Assembly (NCBI GenBank): GCA_028876585.1
Contig: JAGWRL010000115.1
Span: 1 to 8,586, forward strand
DNA length: 8,586 nucleotides
Source of the DNA: Pseudomonadota bacterium
GTDB taxonomy: Bacteria > Pseudomonadota > Alphaproteobacteria > Rhizobiales > Beijerinckiaceae
Direction of reading: 5' to 3'
A program made the position numbers and the translations under genes. The notes below the pieces were generated by a model that was not told the DNA's origin, ran no database searches, and saw only the letters and a program-made list of their open reading frames with translations. Positions 6,526 through 8,586 of the stretch are shown piece by piece (positions within the stretch are counted from its first letter, which is position 1; every line of letters begins with the position of its first letter).

Positions 6526-6759
6526 TTGCGCGAACTGCTTCGCACCAACGACCTCGTGCTGATCTCCTTCATCGAATCGCTGCTCGACAGCGCCGGTTTA
6601 AGCTATTTCGTCGCCGATCAGCACATGAGCGCCGTCGAGGGGTCGCTGGGCTTCCTGCCGCGCCGGGTGCTCGTCGTCGCCGAGGATTTTTCGCGCGCCA
6701 GGAGATTGCTGAGCGAAGCCGGGCTCGGCGCGGAATTGCGCGATGAACGAGACGCTTGA
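6526..6759 (+). CDS. DUF2007 family small protein
   Basis: 77 residues with the typical alphaproteobacterial form of this family: ELLRTNDLVLISFIESLL at the N-terminus, VADQHMSAVEG in the middle, then PRRVLVV and a C-terminal ARRLLSEAGL helix. The fold is a small ferredoxin-like alpha/beta domain related to signal-transducing PII-like proteins; its biochemical role is not established. The start is TTG at 6526: an in-frame TAA lies four codons upstream (6514) and homologues begin with the same M-x-E-L-x-R-T-N-D sequence. The Shine-Dalgarno is weak (CAGG very close to the start). Its 3' end overlaps the methyltransferase gene by 17 bases, so the two are likely translated together. Confidence 0.85.
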   Translation: MRELLRTNDLVLISFIESLLDSAGLSYFVADQHMSAVEGSLGFLPRRVLVVAEDFSRARRLLSEAGLGAELRDERDA

Positions 6760-7489
6760 CGCGATTTCCGGCCTCGGCGTCGTGCTGCGGCAAAAGCGCG
6801 CAGGCCACCGGATCGGCCTTGACGCGGTGCTGCTGGCCGCCGCGGCCGGACCGGCGGCGGAAGGAATCGTCGATGTCGGCGCCGGCGTCGGCGCGGTCGG
6901 GCTGGCGCTGGCGCGGCGCTTGCCGCAAGCGCGGCTCGATCTGGTCGAGATCGACGCCGAGACCGCCGCGCTGGCTGCGGACAACGCGGCGCGCAACGGG
7001 CTCGCCGAGCGGGTGCGCGTCGCCGTCTGCGACGTCACCTCGCCGGCCGCGCGGCGGGCGGCGGGGCTTGTCGACGGCGCGGCCGATCTCGTCGTCACCA
7101 ATCCGCCGTTCTACGATCCGGCGACGACGCGCGTTTCGCCCGATCCGGCGCGCGCGCGGGCGCATGCGCTGAGCGGCGCCGATCCGCTCGCCGTCTGGCT
7201 GAAGGCGAGCCTGGCGCTGCTCGCGCCGGGCGGGCGCTTCGCCATGATCCACCGGCCCGACGCGCTGCCGGCGATCTACGCCGCACTGGCGGGGCGGCTC
7301 GGCGATGTGGCGGTGCGCCCGGTCTATCCGCGCGCCGGCGCCGACGCGATCCGGCTGCTGCTGACGGGCGTCAAAGGCTCGCGCGCCCCGGCGCGGTTCG
7401 CCGCGCCGCTGACGCTGCACGAGGCGGACGGAAGCGCGACGGCGGCGGCGCGCGAAATCCACGAAGGCCGCGCCTCGCTCTGGCCTTGA
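6743..7489 (+). CDS. tRNA1(Val) adenine-37 N6-methyltransferase-like protein (TrmN6/YfiC family)
   Basis: 248 residues (E. coli TrmN6: 245). It is a class I S-adenosylmethionine methyltransferase: the SAM loop VDVGAGVG is at 43-50, the acidic ribose-binding VEID at 68-71, and the catalytic NPPF of N6-adenine methylases at 120-123. The N-terminal QKRAGHRIGLDAVLLAA (17-33) matches the Q-x5-G-x-R-x-x-x-D-x-x-L-L start of the COG4123 family. The expected role is methylating A37 next to the anticodon in a tRNA; the exact tRNA cannot be read from sequence. It overlaps DUF2007 by 17 bases and precedes glyQ by 29, and shares the tRNA theme of its operon. A peptide-release-factor or rRNA methylase is less likely given the N-terminus and length. 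Confidence 0.85.
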   Translation: MNETLDAISGLGVVLRQKRAGHRIGLDAVLLAAAAGPAAEGIVDVGAGVGAVGLALARRLPQARLDLVEIDAETAALAADNAARNGLAERVRVAVCDVTSPAARRAAGLVDGAADLVVTNPPFYDPATTRVSPDPARARAHALSGADPLAVWLKASLALLAPGGRFAMIHRPDALPAIYAALAGRLGDVAVRPVYPRAGADAIRLLLTGVKGSRAPARFAAPLTLHEADGSATAAAREIHEGRASLWP

Positions 7490-7518
7490 GCGCCTACGCT
7501 CGCTAAAGAGCACGCGCC

Positions 7519-8427
7519 ATGCAAGCTTACGCCGATCCCACGCGCTCGTTCCAGGCGCTCATCCTCACGCTGCAGAATTTCTGGGCCGCGCAGGGCTGCG
7601 TCGTCCTGCAACCCTATGACATGGAGGTCGGCGCGGGCACGTTCCACCCCGCCACGACCCTGCGTTCGCTCGGGCCGAAACCGTGGAAGGCGGCCTATGT
7701 GCAGCCCTCGCGCCGGCCCAAGGACGGGCGCTACGGCGAAAACCCCAACCGGCTCCAGCATTATTACCAGTTCCAGGCGATCCTGAAACCGTCGCCGGAG
7801 AACCTGCAGGAGCTTTACCTCGATTCGCTGCGCGCCATCGGCGTCGATATGGCGCTGCATGACGTGCGCTTCGTCGAGGACGACTGGGAGAGCCCGACGC
7901 TCGGCGCCTGGGGCCTCGGCTGGGAATGCTGGTGCGACGGCATGGAAGTGTCGCAATTCACTTACTTTCAGCAGGTCGCGGGGTTCGAATGCGCGCCGGT
8001 GTCGGGCGAACTGACCTATGGGCTGGAACGGCTCGCCATGTACGTGCAGGGCGTCGATTCGATCTACGACATCAACTTCAACGGCCGCGACGGCGCGGAC
8101 CGGATCTCCTACGGCGACGTGTTCCTGCAGGCCGAGCAGGAATATTCGCGCTACAATTTCGAGCACGCCAATACGGAGGCGCTGTTCCGCCATTTCCGCG
8201 ACGCCGAGGCGGAGTGCCGGTCGTTGCTGGAGAAGGGCGAGGGCGAGCGGCACCTGCTGGCGCTGCCGGCCTATGATCAATGCATCAAGGCGAGCCACGC
8301 CTTCAACCTGCTCGACGCGCGCGGCGTGATCTCGGTGACCGAGCGGCAGAGCTACATCCTGCGCGTGCGCGAACTGGCGAAAGCCTGCGGCGCGGCGTGG
8401 CTGAAGACCGCCGGCGGCGGCGCCTGA
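7519..8427 (+). CDS. glyQ: Glycine--tRNA ligase alpha subunit
   Basis: 302 residues (E. coli GlyQ: 303), the catalytic subunit of the tetrameric bacterial class II enzyme that charges tRNA(Gly) using ATP in the cytoplasm. Highly conserved stretches are visible: [22 protein letters not shown] near the N-terminus, [19 protein letters not shown] (about 60-78) with motif-2 Arg residues, [24 protein letters not shown] (about 119-136), [10 protein letters not shown] and [12 protein letters not shown] (motif 3). The ATG at 7519 is weakly preceded by AAAGAG. The TGA is 12 bases before the ATG of glyS, the usual paired arrangement. An S49-family peptidase gene, which I remember between the methyltransferase and glyQ in some relatives, is absent here. 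Confidence 0.97.
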   Translation: MQAYADPTRSFQALILTLQNFWAAQGCVVLQPYDMEVGAGTFHPATTLRSLGPKPWKAAYVQPSRRPKDGRYGENPNRLQHYYQFQAILKPSPENLQELYLDSLRAIGVDMALHDVRFVEDDWESPTLGAWGLGWECWCDGMEVSQFTYFQQVAGFECAPVSGELTYGLERLAMYVQGVDSIYDINFNGRDGADRISYGDVFLQAEQEYSRYNFEHANTEALFRHFRDAEAECRSLLEKGEGERHLLALPAYDQCIKASHAFNLLDARGVISVTERQSYILRVRELAKACGAAWLKTAGGGA

Positions 8428-8439
8428 CGAGTATCTGAC

Positions 8440-8586
8440 ATGCCCGACCTCCTGCTCGAACTGTTGTCCGAAGAAATCCCCGCCCGCATGCAGCGGCAGG
8501 CGGCCGACGATCTGAAGCGGCTCGTCACCAACGCGCTGGTCGACGCCGGCCTCACCTACGAGGGCGCGCAGAGTTTCGCCACGCCG
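8440..8586 (+). CDS. glyS: Glycine--tRNA ligase beta subunit, 3' partial
   Basis: Only the first 49 codons are in the window, starting at ATG 8440, 12 bases after glyQ. The N-terminus reads [18 protein letters not shown], then [20 protein letters not shown], the standard start of alphaproteobacterial GlyS. The beta subunit carries the tRNA-recognition part of the enzyme and is needed with GlyQ for activity. The reading frame runs off the right edge intact. The ribosome site is weak (GACGAG about ten bases upstream); coupling to glyQ translation is likely. Confidence 0.93.
   Translation, partial: MPDLLLELLSEEIPARMQRQAADDLKRLVTNALVDAGLTYEGAQSFATP

Noticed and set aside
7324..8298. 324-codon minus-strand frame opposite the methyltransferase and glyQ
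   Set aside because: Antisense shadow of highly conserved glyQ sequence; no ribosome site or family recognised.

Overview
The window comes from a very GC-rich alphaproteobacterium, probably of the Hyphomicrobiales (Rhizobiales); a Methylocystis/Methylosinus-like methanotroph would fit. This is inferred from protein style and from a gene neighbourhood (polyprenyl synthase / DUF2007 / tRNA1(Val) methyltransferase / glyQ / glyS) that I know from that order. No database search was possible.

Positions 1-4239 (+ strand): two large multi-domain glycosyltransferases, the first cut by the left window edge. They overlap by ATGA and look like the end of a cell-surface polysaccharide operon. Each carries a canonical GT2 domain joined to less canonical modules: a Cys-motif and GT-B-like half in the first, and two beta-rich modules plus a degenerate GT-A-like domain in the second.

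Positions 4240-5412: a stretch of clearly lower GC (about 40-52% in the lines I counted, against more than 70% next door) that separates the two GC-rich blocks. It holds a minus-strand gene for a coiled-coil plus winged-helix (HARE-HTH-like) protein. About 590 bases without a long gene follow. They contain several strong inverted repeats and a 31-codon ORF (5112-5207) with a near-perfect Shine-Dalgarno. This is the accessory, least explained part of the window.

Positions 5413-8586: housekeeping block. A long-chain polyprenyl diphosphate synthase (quinone side chain) runs leftward from a TTG start. Divergently, DUF2007, a TrmN6-like tRNA methyltransferase, glyQ and the first 49 codons of glyS run rightward with overlaps or short gaps, as expected of one operon centred on tRNA charging and modification.

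I see no tRNA, rRNA, CRISPR array, transposase or integrase. The best candidates for something undescribed are the small ORF at 5112 and the hairpin-dense DNA around it.
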